From the NCBI GenBank assembly GCA_030562195.1, contig CM060200.1, positions 11,842,001 through 11,906,000 of the forward strand: 64,000 nucleotides of DNA. The letters are read 5' to 3'. The position numbers were made by a program, and so were the translations under genes. The notes under the pieces were generated by a model, which saw nothing but the letters and a program-made list of their open reading frames with translations, was not told where the DNA came from and made no database searches. The DNA is from Nipponacmea schrenckii (Eukaryota; Mollusca; Gastropoda; Lottiidae). This document shows, one piece after another, positions 1 through 14,200 of the stretch. The stretch's first letter is position 1. The number at the start of each line of letters is the position of its first letter.

Positions 1-937
1 CAGTAAAATCGAAAAAAAATTAATATCAGTTATTGCCCTTGTTTTTGAAAACGCGTTCAATTTTTGGCTTTAAAACACTCTACAAATTACAGTTATTGAC
101 CGATTTTGACAAAACTTGTTGAAATTGTTTAATATCACCCAAGGATGAACCCTTTTGAAAATAGAAAATACCGAAATATATTTGATACGAATAATTGCCC
201 TTGTTCTATAAAATGTGTTGGATTTTTGCCTTGTAAACACTCTACAAGTCACAATTGTTGAGCGATTTTGAAGTAACTTGGCATGAGTATTTGTAATCAC
301 CTAAGGATGAACCCTATTGAAATTCAGTTAAATCGAAAAATATTTAGTATCAGTAATTGTCCTTGTTTTTGAAAACGCGTTCAGTTTTAGCTTGTAAACA
401 CTCTAGAAAAAACAATTGGATTAATGGATTTTGAAAAAAACTTGGCCTGAGTATTTGTTTTTACCTAAGGATGAACCTTATTGAAAATCAAATAAATCGA
501 AATATATTTAGTGTCAGTTATTGCCCTTGTGTTTGAAAACGCGTTTAACTTTTTGGCTAATAAACACTCTAGAAGGTACAATTCATGACCAATGTTGACA
601 AAACTCACTGAAATTGTTGATATCGCAAGGGATGAGCCCTATTGAAAATTAAAAATATATCTAATATGAATTATTGCCCTTGTTCTTTTAAACGCGTTCG
701 ATTTTTGTCTCGTAAACACTCTACATGGCACAATTCTTGACCGATTTCGATGAAACTTGGTGTGAGAGTGTGCTATAACTCAAGGATGAACCCTATTGAA
801 GATCAGTGAAATCGAAAAATTTTTTAGTATGAGTTACTGCTCTTGTTCTTGAAAACTCGTTCAATTTTAGCTTGTTAACACTCTAGAAAGAACAATTTGT
901 AATGGATTTTGATGAAACTTGGTTTGAGTATTTTTTT
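1..937. repeat. Tandem array of ~160-bp degenerate repeats
   Basis: About six units recur every 154-165 bp. Each holds a block like ATTGCCCTTGTT, then CGTAAACACTCTACAA, then GATTTTGATGAAACTTGG, then AAGGATGAACCCTATTGAAA. Divergence between units is considerable. The same block order recurs inside the pearl-like element that follows, so this looks like the core of a related element whose left end lies outside the window. It stops abruptly in a T-run at 931-938 where the next element begins. No coding potential was seen. Confidence 0.85.
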
Positions 938-939
938 TC

Positions 940-1797
940 ATACGCCCACATGAAATGGGGAGCATATATTGTCGTCACCCATGTCCGTCGGTCGGTCCGT
1001 CGGTCCGTCAGTCGGTCCGTCCACAATTGCTCGTAAACACTCTACAAGGTGCAATTCTTGACGGATTGAGATGAAACTTAATATGAGTGTTTATGATCAC
1101 GCAAGGCTGAACCCTATTGAAAATCAGCGAAATCGGAAAAAAATTAGTATGAGATTTTGCCCTTGTTCTTAAATGGCTCGTTAACACTCTACAACGTGCA
1201 ATTCTTTACTGATTTTGATGAAACTTGGTGTGAGAGTATGATATAACTCAAGGATAAACCCTATTGAAAATCAGCGAAATCGAAAAACATTTAGTATGAG
1301 TTATTGCCCTTGTTCTTGAAAACGTGTTCAATTTTATCTTGTAAACACTCTTGAGAGAACAATTCTTAATGGATTTTGATGAAACTTGGCTTGAGTATTT
1401 GCTATCACCCAAGGATGACCCCTATTGAAAACCAGTTAAATCTAGAAGGCACAATGATTTACAGAATTTGACAAGTTTTGCTGAAATTGTTAATTATCAC
1501 TCAAGGATGAACCCTATTGAAAACAAAAACTATCACATAATATTTGATTGCCCTTGTTCTTTCAATTTCGAGTTTTTGGCTCATAAACACTCTATTTCTT
1601 GACTGATTTAAATGGAACTTGGCATGAGTATGTGGAATCACCTAAGGATGAACCCTATTGAAAATCAGATAAATCTTAAAATGTTTAATATCAATTATTG
1701 CTCTGTTTTTTAAAAGAAGTATATGTATATTTTATTTTTTATTCAAAATCAATGCTGCCAGTGGGCGTATATTACCTTGCCTGGCAAGCTATCTTTC
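940..1797 (+). mobile_element. Pearl-like non-autonomous element (copy A)
   Basis: The left end reads ATACGCCCACATGAA and is followed by a CCGTCGGTC-type microsatellite (about 984-1020). Several ~160-bp core repeats follow. The right end reads CCAGTGGGCGTATATTACC, then the hairpin CTTGCC-T-GGCAAG, ending near CTATCTTTC. The same two ends occur in reverse orientation at 60120-61354, which defines the element. The left-end ATACGCCCAC is inverted as GTGGGCGTAT just before the terminal hairpin. This organisation (core repeats of ~160 bp plus an ACGG-type microsatellite) is known from mollusc pearl elements. The Helitron-like asymmetric ends are my inference. Confidence 0.75.
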
Positions 1798-4700
1798 ATC
1801 AAGTTGATGATACTTTGAGCTTCGTTTCTTGTTGATTTCTAGCAAGAAACTTGAAGAAAATCTTTGATCGTCTTGGTAAAATTGAGCCTTTTAAATATCC
1901 TTATAGCATCAATTAAATAAATTAATTAAATCGTTTTTCTCGCACATGTTCAACTCTGTCAGGATCAAAGAAATTATTAAAAGAAAAATAAAAAATCTTA
2001 GTTTGTAAAATGTAGTTAAATGCTGTCCGTCTTAAAGTAGCAATATGTAAAACTTTTATTATCAAAAACGTTGTTGATTATAGCTGAAACTATTTCTAAA
2101 GTATTCTACCTACATGTACATATATCTAAGGGTTTTTGTTTTGTTTTTTTTTTACCGTGGGTCTGATTCCGGTATTGTGAAATCTGTTATAGAACATTAT
2201 AACCCCATTTAAAACCTTCTTTACTCAAAACGGACAATTACCATATCATCTTAATTCCACTTAAGAATATAACATGTGGCTTTTCAAAATCAGAATGAAT
2301 AATGAAACGATGAGTTTTTATCCCCCACATCGAAAAAAAAATGTTTCTCGAAAAGTTATTAAAGTTGTCTTATAAAGCGATCAATGTTGGTTTTCCTTGT
2401 TTTCTTCAATTGCAGATTAAGAGAAGGACATAAAACTGCATTCATTTTATTTCAGTTTCTGATAGCAAACGTAAAATAATATGGCCTACATCCTTAAAAA
2501 TTTACCTTTTTTTTTTCTATACGGGTGATAAAGTTTATCAGATATCCAACATCTGTTTTCTAGTCATCATTTCACCTCAACTTGCTTACATCTATAGTGG
2601 CTGCATAATATTATTTTATCAAATATATTTGAATGATGCCTTCTTAGTTTTTTGTAATGTTTAGTTAACTTGGTGAAATATGGTTATTTTTATTTTCGTT
2701 TTATGTTGTTGTACTAAGCTATATATAAAGACAATTATGATGAATGATTATGAAAATATAATGATTTGATTATTACTTAACATAACAAACTACATACTAC
2801 ATGGTTTGACCAAGTATATTGATTATAACATTATAGTAATTATCCAACGATGTCTATATATAGAAAGTCAATTTGGTTATTACATTGTTACTGGAATCAA
2901 ATATCATGTTAGATCAGAAAATTCAGACGTTCTAATCGATTCTGTGTAATTAACTACCTTTTCTTAGAATAATATTTCGTCTTCCTACAAGTTCTTTTGA
3001 CAGGAAAACTTTTAGTTAAGATATATTGACTTGGCAGTGCATTAATTATGTTCAACATATATCCCATTTCAGGATGCAATTTCGAATGTCTTATGTCCTT
3101 GAATTATTCCCCATAAAGGTTTAAGGTTGGTCGGAAATGACAAAGAGACGTTCGTTTCCAGGGGATGCTGATATCTCTAAGTAGTTGAAGTAATTGGTTC
3201 AAATTGGATGTTGTTGGTAGTTGATATTCTAGAGATCTGCTCTGGATTAAGACATTGCGGTGAAAATTGGCCCTGGTGGTGTAGCACGAGTCACTCGTTT
3301 TTCTCTAGGTTTAATCGACCTACCCCTAATCATAGTTCTGGTTTCCTTAACACCATGTAATGTGCAATAGTGGGAATTGTTGTCAAGATATTATAGATTT
3401 AGACGCAGCCTGATGAGTAGGCTACATAGGCCTACATCTCTTTTAAACTAACTTTGCAGAAAAATGCGAGAAGTCTCAAATTATTTCTGCTCAACTTATA
3501 TTCCGTTTTCGCGATTTTAGGCATAACAAACTGTAGGCCTATATGTTTGTGTTATTATACCGTTAGTGTAGGCCTACACCAATTGGTGGGGACAATAATT
3601 GTGTTGAAAAAGCGTCTGGTAGTTCAGATATGGACAATAAAGGGGGCATTGTATGTTACATTCTGTACACGATTAGGATCCTTCAACATTTGAAAATCGC
3701 AAAAAGAGTGGGATACGCCGCTGTCCTAGCAGAATTCTACTCATAGTACACATGTTCAGAAATTCTACTAGTATTTCATTAAACATTATCCTGACGTTGT
3801 CCTAAACATTCAAATAAAACCCAGCACCCTGGTCAACAGTGCTACAACAAATAACACGGGGGAAATATGAATAGCATTTCCGAAATGTTATCTAACCTAT
3901 ATTTTTATAACTACATATACAAGGAAGTGACTTTTTGTTCATCTGGATTGGAATATTTTTTATATTACTTCCTGTTGTCTTCAATGTGAATTCCACCGGA
4001 TTCGACCACTTTACTTCGTTTGTAATTGATCGTTTTTGGCATAGGGGCGTTGGTCAGAGGGAAAATAATATTAGTCATTCATTATGTCATTAATTCCCAA
4101 TTAAATCTGGGAGGGTAAGAGAAAGAAAGGAAAGGAGGTCGACTAGTAGTCGAGGTTCTTAACGAACTGCCTTAACCTTTCAAGAACATTAAAAACAAAA
4201 CACTACAACATTTTTAACATGGTCTAAGTGTTACAAAGTTTCAAGTATTTGTTTTCCCCGACATTGAAAAACTGTATAAGACAAGGCGATGCTATTTTCA
4301 CGTGATAGGGTGGAGGTATTTAGTGTGTGAGGGTGTGTGTGATCTAGAAGATCATTCTGTATCATGCACTACATGTCCTTTGACGCCCATATGCTAGATG
4401 CTAACTTTTTTCAATGATAATTAAGTTGTTTTTTTTTTACTTAATTATAAGACGCCAAATTTTCCTCTTAGCCTAAAAATTGCTGATTTGATTAAATGTT
4501 TAATTGTTAATATTTGTAAAAATGTGATTTGTATTGCATTTTGCAATACTATTTCGGCCATAATATGTGTAGAGTATTATCCTTATGAAATCCTTAATCT
4601 TGAAAGATGAGGGCCCTCGGTCAGACATCCTATCTTGAATTATCCGTTTGCAAATCAGATTACTAGATTAGCAATTTATTATTTATATATAAATTGTATA

Positions 4701-5675
4701 CAGATTTTTGGCATGTTTATCAAATTAGTTCATGAAACGTCTCTTGGTAAAAGATGATACTACGAGGGCTTTTAAACCTATTCCCTTATATTCGGTAAGT
4801 ACCATAGAGCATTGGTGTTAAATATGATTCAGACAGTATATTCTAACATTCTAACAAAAACAAGTGGCTTACAGGTGTTACACAACTTTTTTTTTCTTGA
4901 CCTTATCCTAGAAATTACAGATTTCTTTTAATGTAGGAAACTAGACATCTATGCAACGCCATTTTTGCTAAGGGCCTTATAAGATAAAGCATATTTGGCA
5001 ATACTGGCATTATCAAAATACGTTTTCAATTGTGCAAATTGATGTTATCAGTGTCCGCTTGATTAAAAGACCTTGAGCATTGATAATACATATATCAGGT
5101 ATTTGAGCATTATCCTGTACCAAATATAACCTATAAATAGAAATGTTTTTACCAAGTTAAGCACAAAATTTTGTCTGATTGTGGTCTAAGTGAATAATTC
5201 CCAAGGAATGTTTATCAACTACATAAAGGTACATGGTGGAATAATAACAAAATTTTCGAATCGGATCGCTACAATGATGATTGGTGGATCAACAGTTAGA
5301 AATCGAAAAGGAGCGTCCTGGCAAAATTCCATACATTGCACACTGCATGGCGGTGCCCGTCTGAATAGGCCAAATTAGGTGCAAGTGAAATCCATTCATT
5401 TTCATTTCATTTTAAAGATTCACCCTTCAATATAACATTTTACTGTGGGAGATAAACAACACCATTGCTAATTGGTCAGAAGATAAAAAAGGATATCTAA
5501 CAGATAAAAGAGGAAGTCTACTGCCACAAAAATATCTAATATGATAACCAACTGACAGGATGGGTATTAGTATTTTAACATGTATCGTATGGAATGCCAA
5601 TTGACCAACACGTTATAGTGGTTTTCTAAACTAGAACAAAAAATAAGAATTTAATCGGTACATGATCAAAAAAAA
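1798..5675. other. AT-rich intergenic sequence, no gene recognised
   Basis: Short open frames exist (for example 79 codons at 3454-3693, + strand), but none resembles a known family, has convincing splice partners or shows a sustained coding pattern. No clear tandem repeat or long inverted repeat was noticed here. Confidence 0.5.
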
Positions 5676-5985
5676 AGCTACCTCTTAGAATGGATATAAA
5701 AATGTTTCAAAATTGGTCAATGCGAATATAAATGCATCATTTGGACTTACTAGGTGTCATCACTTAAGGATAACGCCTATTTTTGGCATGATTATTATTG
5801 AAAAGCTCTTCTAAAAGTGTATCAACATTACTTTGTATAGTGGATTATTACTTATTTTATGGATATATATTTATATCGGATATCGTATAGTTTTGACGCC
5901 CATTGAATGTTGAACAAAGACTTATTTTGGCAAAGTTTAGAAGTTTAAATTTTTGCTCATCATAAGAAATGTATAGATCCGCTTA
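5676..5985. repeat. Dispersed palindromic (MITE-like) repeat, degenerate
   Basis: It begins with GCTACCTCTTAGAATGGATA and ends with a TTTTGGCAAAGTTTAGAAG block followed by CATAAGAAATG. Related copies lie in introns at 9936-10115 and 37639-37894. In the last of these the ends form terminal inverted repeats around TTAAAGG(A/T)ATACTA. This copy is more decayed than the one at 37639. Confidence 0.4.
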
Positions 5986-6347
5986 AAATTATATAAAATG
6001 CTGTTATCTCTCTACAGTCCCAACAACCGAAAGGGATTTCATTGAAATTAGCCATTGAACCAACCAACAATTTCCTTCTAAAGATACAGTATATATTTCA
6101 TAGTAGGAAATATTTAAATCGAAACACAATACATTTACACACATACCTTCTAGACTACTTGCCGCAAATACCAAAAAAATCCCCAAAAAAGGAATCTGTT
6201 TGAAATTATCTAGTCACGTATGTAGTAGCTTCGGGGGAAAATAAACATTTCCTGCGACTTTGAAACAATTCACATTTGATTCGTTATGTTATTGTTGTAA
6301 TGTTAGAATAGGATGGGAGATAACAGACAACCCTGTCTCGGTATCAA

Positions 6348-6892
6348 AGTAAATAGATTAAAACACAAGATGTTCATATAAACAAAACACCTCCCCTTTT
6401 GTTGAAACAGTTTTGATCATGGAATGATCAGAATTATTGAGAGATAAGATGAAGATATGAATTGAATTTACCCTTTATTCTTAAAGGAATATTGTAATCT
6501 GAACAATTGGATTAACCAGCTGGTAGAGCTTGAAAAAAACTATTTTTATAGTTATTATTTATAAAGATGCATTTGATTATTGAAAAACGCTTTAAATTGA
6601 TTAAGCGTTTTTCATAAATGACTTAGTTTTGTGAGTTACCCAGATTTTAAGGGATTCTGTTACTTTATGACACCAATTAAGTTCACTGATACATATATAC
6701 TTATGTTCATGCAGTATCCCTTCAAGCTCTACCATCTGGTTAATCCAGGTTAATGTTCAGATTACAATATTCCTTTAAGAATATAAATCAATTCATATCT
6801 TCATCTTATCTCTCAATAATTCTGATCATTCCATGATCAAAACGGGGAGGTGTTTTGTTTATATGAACATCTTGTGTTTTAATCTATTGACT
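6348..6892. mobile_element. Foldback element with ~180-bp inverted arms
   Basis: Bases 6348-6535 are nearly the reverse complement of 6713-6892. Shared blocks include AATAGATTAAAACACAAG, ATGTTCATATAAACAAAAC, TGATCATGGAATGATCAGAA and TTAAAGGAATATTGTAATCT. A ~180-bp centre separates the arms and itself carries the small inverted pair AAAACGCTT / AAGCGTTTTT. No transposase is encoded. The arms are similar enough to suggest a fairly recent insertion or ongoing arm homogenisation. No clean target-site duplication was visible. Confidence 0.8.
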
Positions 6893-8281
6893 AAGTTTTT
6901 TGATATTTTTATGTTATTACTGGCCAAGATTAAACACTGACAATTAAACCTGGCTTGGTTTTTATTGCCTCAAATAACGAATTCATCATTTGAGCGCAAA
7001 CAATCATATTTTTCAGACCGTTTTTACAGAATTTCAAAACGTATTTTGGGTTCATATTCTATTTTGATGTGGTTTGGAAATGCACAACAAACTGATGCCA
7101 TTCAGTATATTGTTTGAATTTGGTACCATTTGTTGTAACGTCTGTTATCATTATTATATTTACTGTGACTTAACGATAATACTGGTCTTTATCTTATTAA
7201 TCATACAACATGACGTAGTAAGTATGATGTTATCCGTAATTGATTTATTTCTCACTATAATGATAACTAAAAATTACTTAAACATGATCAGATTTTGGTA
7301 CCATCTGTTGTAACTTGTTTCTCAAATATATATTATATGAACTGTCCTAATATCAAGATACTATGAGTCGTAAAAGTGATATATATGTTACTGTCACTAA
7401 TAATTCCGCAACCGTTATAAACTGAAGTGAATAAATGACGTTTAACGTCCTACTTTTCTGGACCTAACTGGGCTAGTGGTTACAAAGAGGATCCTTAAAA
7501 AAAACCAAAAAAAAAGAAAAAGAGGAAAAAAAAAAAAAACCAAAAAAACGAAATTGTAATCTTATTTCAAGAAGATTGAGAGTATGTATACTTAAAGAAA
7601 AATTTCAAGAAAAAATTTATGGTCCTTGCTTTAATGAATACGTTCTCTTTTTGGCATCATAAAGATATGTATTGGACAAATTGGCCTACTTTATGCAGCT
7701 AGCAGTGGTGGTTGTTAGCCATGCAATCTTATAATCAAACCAACTGGGGGCATATGTTATCTTTGTCAAAGTGCAGTCTCGGACATTTTATCTTTTTAAT
7801 CACTCATAATAAAACACTTGATAGATAAGACTGAAATGCCACATACAATATATCCTGTCTTTAATTGAAATAATACAATCTGTATTTAAAGGATAGGTCG
7901 ATATAATACAGGAATAGACATGTACCTGTAAAAGCCATCATTGTGGCATGTAAAAAGAAGAAGTTTGATCTATATTTGTAAGATGACAATCTGATGTGGA
8001 GGTTTTCCTAAATTTAAAGAATGCGTATCCAGGGGAATTATTCTCTTTAAAAAATACTACCTCTAGATGTTATGACAATATCGGTGATGCCGTAATTGCA
8101 AATGAATGCAAATGGAAACTTAGAATTTCGTCACATCCACCGGTATTTGTATTTGAAATGTAGAATAACCCTCATGCCGGATTCTTATTCCATCCAAATG
8201 GGTCGATTAAACAAAAAAGTGGAAGCCTGTTTCTGCTTTTTCAAGTAAGGTTTTCTCATATACTTCTCTATCTTATTTCAG
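6893..8281. other. Intergenic stretch upstream of the lectin-GPCR; low-complexity tract
   Basis: A purine-only A-rich tract lies at about 7496-7550. A degenerate relative of the ~60-bp mobile repeat seen at 46011 and 63808 is at about 7434-7477 (TTAACGTCCTAC ... GGGCTAG). The first exon of the downstream receptor, expected to hold the start codon and signal peptide and to end one base into a codon, should lie here or further upstream. I could not identify it. Confidence 0.4.
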
Positions 8282-11200
8282 GAAAATCGATTAAATGTAG
8301 CGGAGAATGGCAATTTGTCCACAGAGCCTGTTATAAATTTAACAAGGATGACAAGAAAACATGGCAGGAAGCATTAGATGCGTGTGCTTTTGATGGTGGT
8401 ACCCTGTTATCGATTGGTTCCTCAAAGGAAAATGTAAGTATATTTTGTTTGATTTTATAGAATGATTAGTAGGCGAAAACCTCAGAGCAGATTTCTTTCG
8501 GAAAATTAACCGAATGATAGGTTTGGTTCCTCTCGTGGTTTCATCTGGTAACTATAATAGGGGCTAATGGAACGAATAAGTGTGGAATGGGTTAAACATT
8601 ACATTTTGCAAAATTTCTCATGCGAACTCGCTCCGTATTCTGCCATTCCGAACATTTTGCCTATGTAAACATTGTGAATAACTTGACAGTCCTAATTCTA
8701 CTGACTTATTTTGACTGAAAATTTAATTGTGCAAATCAACGCAGTGACCCCAATATTAATAATAATAGAAACCTTTTATTTTCCATCCATTTAATCGCTA
8801 TCTTAAACTACACTTGGGATACATGGTTGCAAGTAAAATGGATTTATACGGGTGCTATAAGCAATCTGTCATCTTGCTATGTACATGTACGTACATGTAT
8901 ATTTTTAGAGAGAAGTTATCAAAGTGATTCAAAAAATTATCAATACAAATGAAATGTTAACATGGTGGATTGGATTGAAACGAAATGAAAATACTAATAA
9001 ATTCTCTAAATGGATAGACGGAACGAGTTTCTCCAGAAGAATAACGTAAGGAAATGATTTTATTATATTAATAATGACTCTTTAACTATGTGGTGTGCTT
9101 GTAGGGTATCCAAATATTTGGACCAAGTGAATTTGGACTGGTACAAAATTTTGGTTTGTGAGTCTCATATTTTTATAGAATGTTGCCACCAAAACGAGCG
9201 GCTTTGCTCTCTACCTTACGCCCATTCTGCAAAAGAAACCTGGGAACCCATGCCCACCTCAACTCCTTTGAAAATCAATTGGTCCCTGCTCAGAGATTAA
9301 TTACAACTCCAACGTTTTAGATTAAGTTGACGATCCTAAAGAGATTGGGGTTGTTTAAAGCATGCCTTCTCAAAGTGGTGCGCGGACATACTAGTATTTT
9401 TTGAGAAGAAAAAAAAAGAAAGAAAAAAAAATGCTTCTTTTTGTTGTTACTGACATTCAGAAAGCCAATATGGAATCTGTGATATACGCCCAATATACGG
9501 GATCCTTTAAATTTTGACTTGAACACTCTTTCAAAAGAGAACATTGTCCATTGTAATCGCTGCATCATTTTCACGGTACACCCCTAACGCAATAACTCTC
9601 TGCCCTCCCCATCAGAAAAATGGTGGTCATCACATAATAGACATTCACCGTGTTGTTTAATCGACTGGAAAGTTGAAGGTCATTTTCTTACAATATTATT
9701 GGATTATTATGTTTTCTTCATTATATTTCTGCCTGAACGCAAAAGTATTGGGGTAAATGAAATAACATTACGTCTTTCTCTGGTGCCTCGCCTTGCAAGC
9801 ACCCCCACCTAATAAGTCCTAGAAACGCCACTGCCTACCCGCTCCCCTTTCATCCTATAAAATGAAACGATAAGTGGCGTTTCTTGCTCAATATTTTGAC
9901 CAAAGTGGTGCTTCAGGAAATTATCTTCAGAAGGCCTAGTTTAAAGCAATACCATCTCTTAGAATGGACATCACATTTATTGTTTCAAACTTGATTAATA
10001 TTAATAACAGAGTTATTTTCATCAGTTGGACTTGGGAGGTATACCAGGTAAGTACACTGATAAAAAAGGACTCATTTTGGCCAATTTTCAAAAATTACAT
10101 ATTGTGGTCATCCTAAATACCGTACATGTATATCTTTAACAATGACTATTCACTACCACGTGTTTATTTTGTTTACACAGACTTATTCCAATTGAATTAT
10201 TTATAACATGTGGCTATTGTAATGCTCTTGGGATAAGTATATACATTGTCATTTGAGATCAATAAGTTTGATTTTGACATTTCAGTATTATCATTTCATT
10301 TTTTTAGTAAGTGGGCACCCGGTGAACCCAATAACAGACGAAATGAAGAGGATTGTGTAGAGATCAAATTTGATGGAAAAATTAATGATAAGAACTGTCA
10401 AAATAAGAGTCCATATGTCTGTGAACTAAACGAAAGTAAGTTGTTCATGGCATAATCTATCTTCTTTCCGAATAAAAAATATTTCACTACCCCTAGGCAA
10501 CATTGAGGGGATTTATCTCAAGGTTGAATATTGCTCTATCTTTGATGAATAAAATGCTTAAAACCACTCATTTCAGTAACTCAAAGACCAACTTTCCATA
10601 CTACAGCACAAGCTACCACTGTGGCAACCACAACTAAAGCGACAACAATCTTAACAACGACAACCGCAACAACAACAACCACAACAACCAAAGCAACAAC
10701 AGAGGCTCCCATTATAAATACGCCGATTGAGGAAGTAGAGAAGACGACCCGAGCAAGATCTGATATTGATCCAGCAGCAACGTCAACCTTGAAAACTACA
10801 CGAACATATCAAGAAGATCTGACAAAATATAGGAGCTGTTATTATTATAAAGGAATAGTTCGTGAGATAAAAGCTAGAAAGAATGAAATGAATGGTAATT
10901 CTGTTGAAATGAGAACATCGTGTGAGGGAATTAAGGCTGCTGGAATCCAATGGCCAGAGTCTCATCGCGGCGAACTTGTCTTTGCACAATGTTCTACAGG
11001 CTCTGGTAAGTTTATGTCGTGCAGTCTGCATCCTTAATTCTAGTTTTATATATAGTATAGTATTGACAGTAGTTTAATTCTTTGTCAAAAGTTTAGAGAA
11101 AAGTTATCTGTAATTTCTACAGAACTTTTATTGAATGTCAACGTCTCCGAGGACTCTGAGGTAGTGCATTATATTTATCTAAGATCAAGTAAGAATATTC

Positions 11201-14200
11201 ATAGCCAATGTAATGTCAAAGTTTTAGAAATGATTCTAGTAATGAATACTATTTTGAGCATTAAAGTAACGAATACGAACTATGTTGAAGGTGTGTGGAA
11301 TGATAATAGTAGACAGACACCAATGTTAACTAAAACACCGCTTATATACCAAGAAAGAGAACATTAACGACACATTAGAAAGATCGGAACACTTTAAACC
11401 AGAGCAGAATGATCCGATCACAAAAGAAATAGATCAGTATCATCTGCTGTAATATGAAGCGAGAAAAAAAAAACGAAAGCCATATATCAAAATTTTCGGC
11501 AAATCGGCAAAGTATTGTGCTGAAAATTGATGAAGAATTTTCTGAAAGTTACTGACATATATTAACTTAAATTGTTGTCTGGGGAACGAGCATTTCACAT
11601 TGATTTTTTCGTGGAAGCTTTCAAGGTGCACCTTTCAAGAATTATCCTTTATATTTTATGTCAGGGTCGGCCAGTTTTATGTGTGGACAGGATCCAGTTT
11701 GTTGGCGATCTCAACCAGATTTATCTGCTTGTGCCTCAAAGAAATTTCAGAACCTTCTGGAGAGGACCAAAGCGGTAAGCTTCAACCATGAATAATCATT
11801 AGACAATTTATTTCTGTGTCATATCTTGAATTTGAGAATTTGAAAAGTACTTTTTCCTCCTCCGTATGGGTAATTCAACGTTAACTGGTCTATTTCCGTG
11901 TAATACGTAGCTACAAAAAGGATTTTGCCATCCTCTCTTTGGGAACATGACTTCTGAAAATAACGAATAATGAATTCTATTCATATATGTTCTGCAGATA
12001 TTCATAAACAATAAGCCACCTGTTCAAGAAGGGGGAGCACCTGTTCCTGAAACCAAACCACAAGTTGTTGAAGTCACTGTTAAAGAAACATTAGACGTTA
12101 CAGATACCCTGGCTCAAGTAACAAGTGGTAAAGACGTGAGTGTCGCAGACGTAATGCTGACATCACAGGTCATCAAAAGTCTTACCAACACCAAGTTTAA
12201 GAAAGGACCTAGAAGCACCAAGGATGTTCAAAATATTGTGAAGGTAATACTTTAACTTTTATGTTTCGTCAATTAAGGAGATATGCGACAATATCACATA
12301 AATGGCTTCAAATTGTACTTGATGTAATTCTGCTTTTCTTTATGTATGTCTTGATGGCATTCACGTAGGAAACGATCCGTTGGGATTTGCCCAAAGTCGT
12401 CAATGTTTTTCATAGTGTACAGCGTCGCTCTTTATTTATTAATGTCTTTCTGTAGAATGTTATTAAGGCTGGAAGTAATTTAGTATCCAAGAACAAATCA
12501 GCAACATGGTCAGAAATGAAAGGTGAAGACAAAGTTCTATCTGCAACAACATTGTTAGTTGCTATGGAGTCGGCTACAGTCAATATGGCCCAATCTTTGA
12601 CCGAACCAGTCGTAATTTCATCAAATGATGAAAATATAGGTAAGCTATTGGAATTAGATTATCTCACAAATACACATGTTTCCTTTTTTGTCTTTATTTT
12701 CTTCTGCGTCAATACCTATTGAGGTAATGAAACCTACAATGAAAGAAGACCTCCAGAACTGCCCAGGGCTTGAACATATCCCTTTCCTTTTGAATTTAAG
12801 CTTTTCACTGGTACGCGAGGGATAAATATTTCAATTTCCTATTTATTACAATATAAGAATTTGACATAACACTAAGTTGTACCTATTTTAGATATGGAAT
12901 TACACGTCTTAAACGTATCTGATAGTCTTGATACCAAACCACTCGTTTATGGTGAAAACAACGCTGAAAACACATTCTCTATTCCAAAAGAAACATTAAA
13001 AAAACTAAGTCATGGTAAGTTGTTAACAAGGTGGATTTATAAGTCTGCACGTGAAAATATATGAGTTTTGGCCGAAATGTCTGAACGAAATTACCTTATC
13101 AACGTCCTCACTCCAAGGTCTAAGTTAAACCCAAAATTCTGTCATGTTTTAACACTTTCAGGGGGTTTAGCTAAAGCTGTATTTATGACCCACTACCAAA
13201 TGTCGGATATCTTACAAGATAAACAGATACAAGAAGACAGGGCAGACGATACAGACAATGTACTAGAACCAGAGATAGCTAGTTACGTCATCAGTGCATC
13301 ATTAGGAGGAGTAGATCACATTAAACTTCCAGAACCCATTTCATTCACCTTAAAACACACACAGGTTCGTTAACTCAAACTATGCCTAACTTGTGCTATA
13401 TTTATACTGAATCAAGATGCTTTGATTTCCTGGCCATTGTCCTATTTCAAACATGCGTATAATGCTCTCAATACTATCTGTTTCGGCCCACAGACTCCCC
13501 TTATACCCAGCATTCGGTTGTTCTTGCAACAGATGTTAAGGACTTTAGCTTGTCCAGGAGTAACTTGTCAACACAGCGAAGCAATTGAACACAATATTCT
13601 ATATTACAACTATTTTCTTTCTGAATATTTAAATTCTGTGTGTGAACGTATTTATTGTAGAGCTGAAAATTTAGTAAGTCTTTCTAATATTATGAATTGA
13701 ACACGCATCAATAATATTTTTTCAGGAATTTCCGCAAAATGCTGTGCCTTTATGCTCATTTTTAAATTTATCAGAAGGGTAAGTCCATGTTATATTTTAC
13801 TGTGAGCCTCCCTTCTTGGTGTTATACGTCCATAGTATTTCAAGACACAGTATTCTAGACAATGCATGCAATCTTTTAGTTCTTACATAAAGTTTGCATT
13901 TTTCTATCAAGGTCATTTTCTTGCGTCATAATTTCAAAAAATCCACCTTTAGCTGATTACCTATCAATCAATTCCCTTAAACGAATGATTATATATGTCC
14001 TTGCTAAAATCGTCGATCGTTAACATGTGATGTCTGAATAATCATTTAGATAACAAAATTTCCCACATAGCAGGTTCCTCTACTTATGAGAGAAGGTCGC
14101 TAAATTCTGCGAATCTCATCAAACTATCTGACTTTTCCTCGCCCTGAATATATTAAATCTCACAACATAAACAAAATTGCCTGCAATTCGGGTAATTTTT

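Noticed and set aside
7074..7313. 79-codon hydrophobic open frame considered as the missing signal-peptide exon of the lectin-GPCR
   Set aside because: No donor in the phase needed by the exon at 8282 follows a signal-peptide-like stretch, and the codons look like AT-rich chance sequence.
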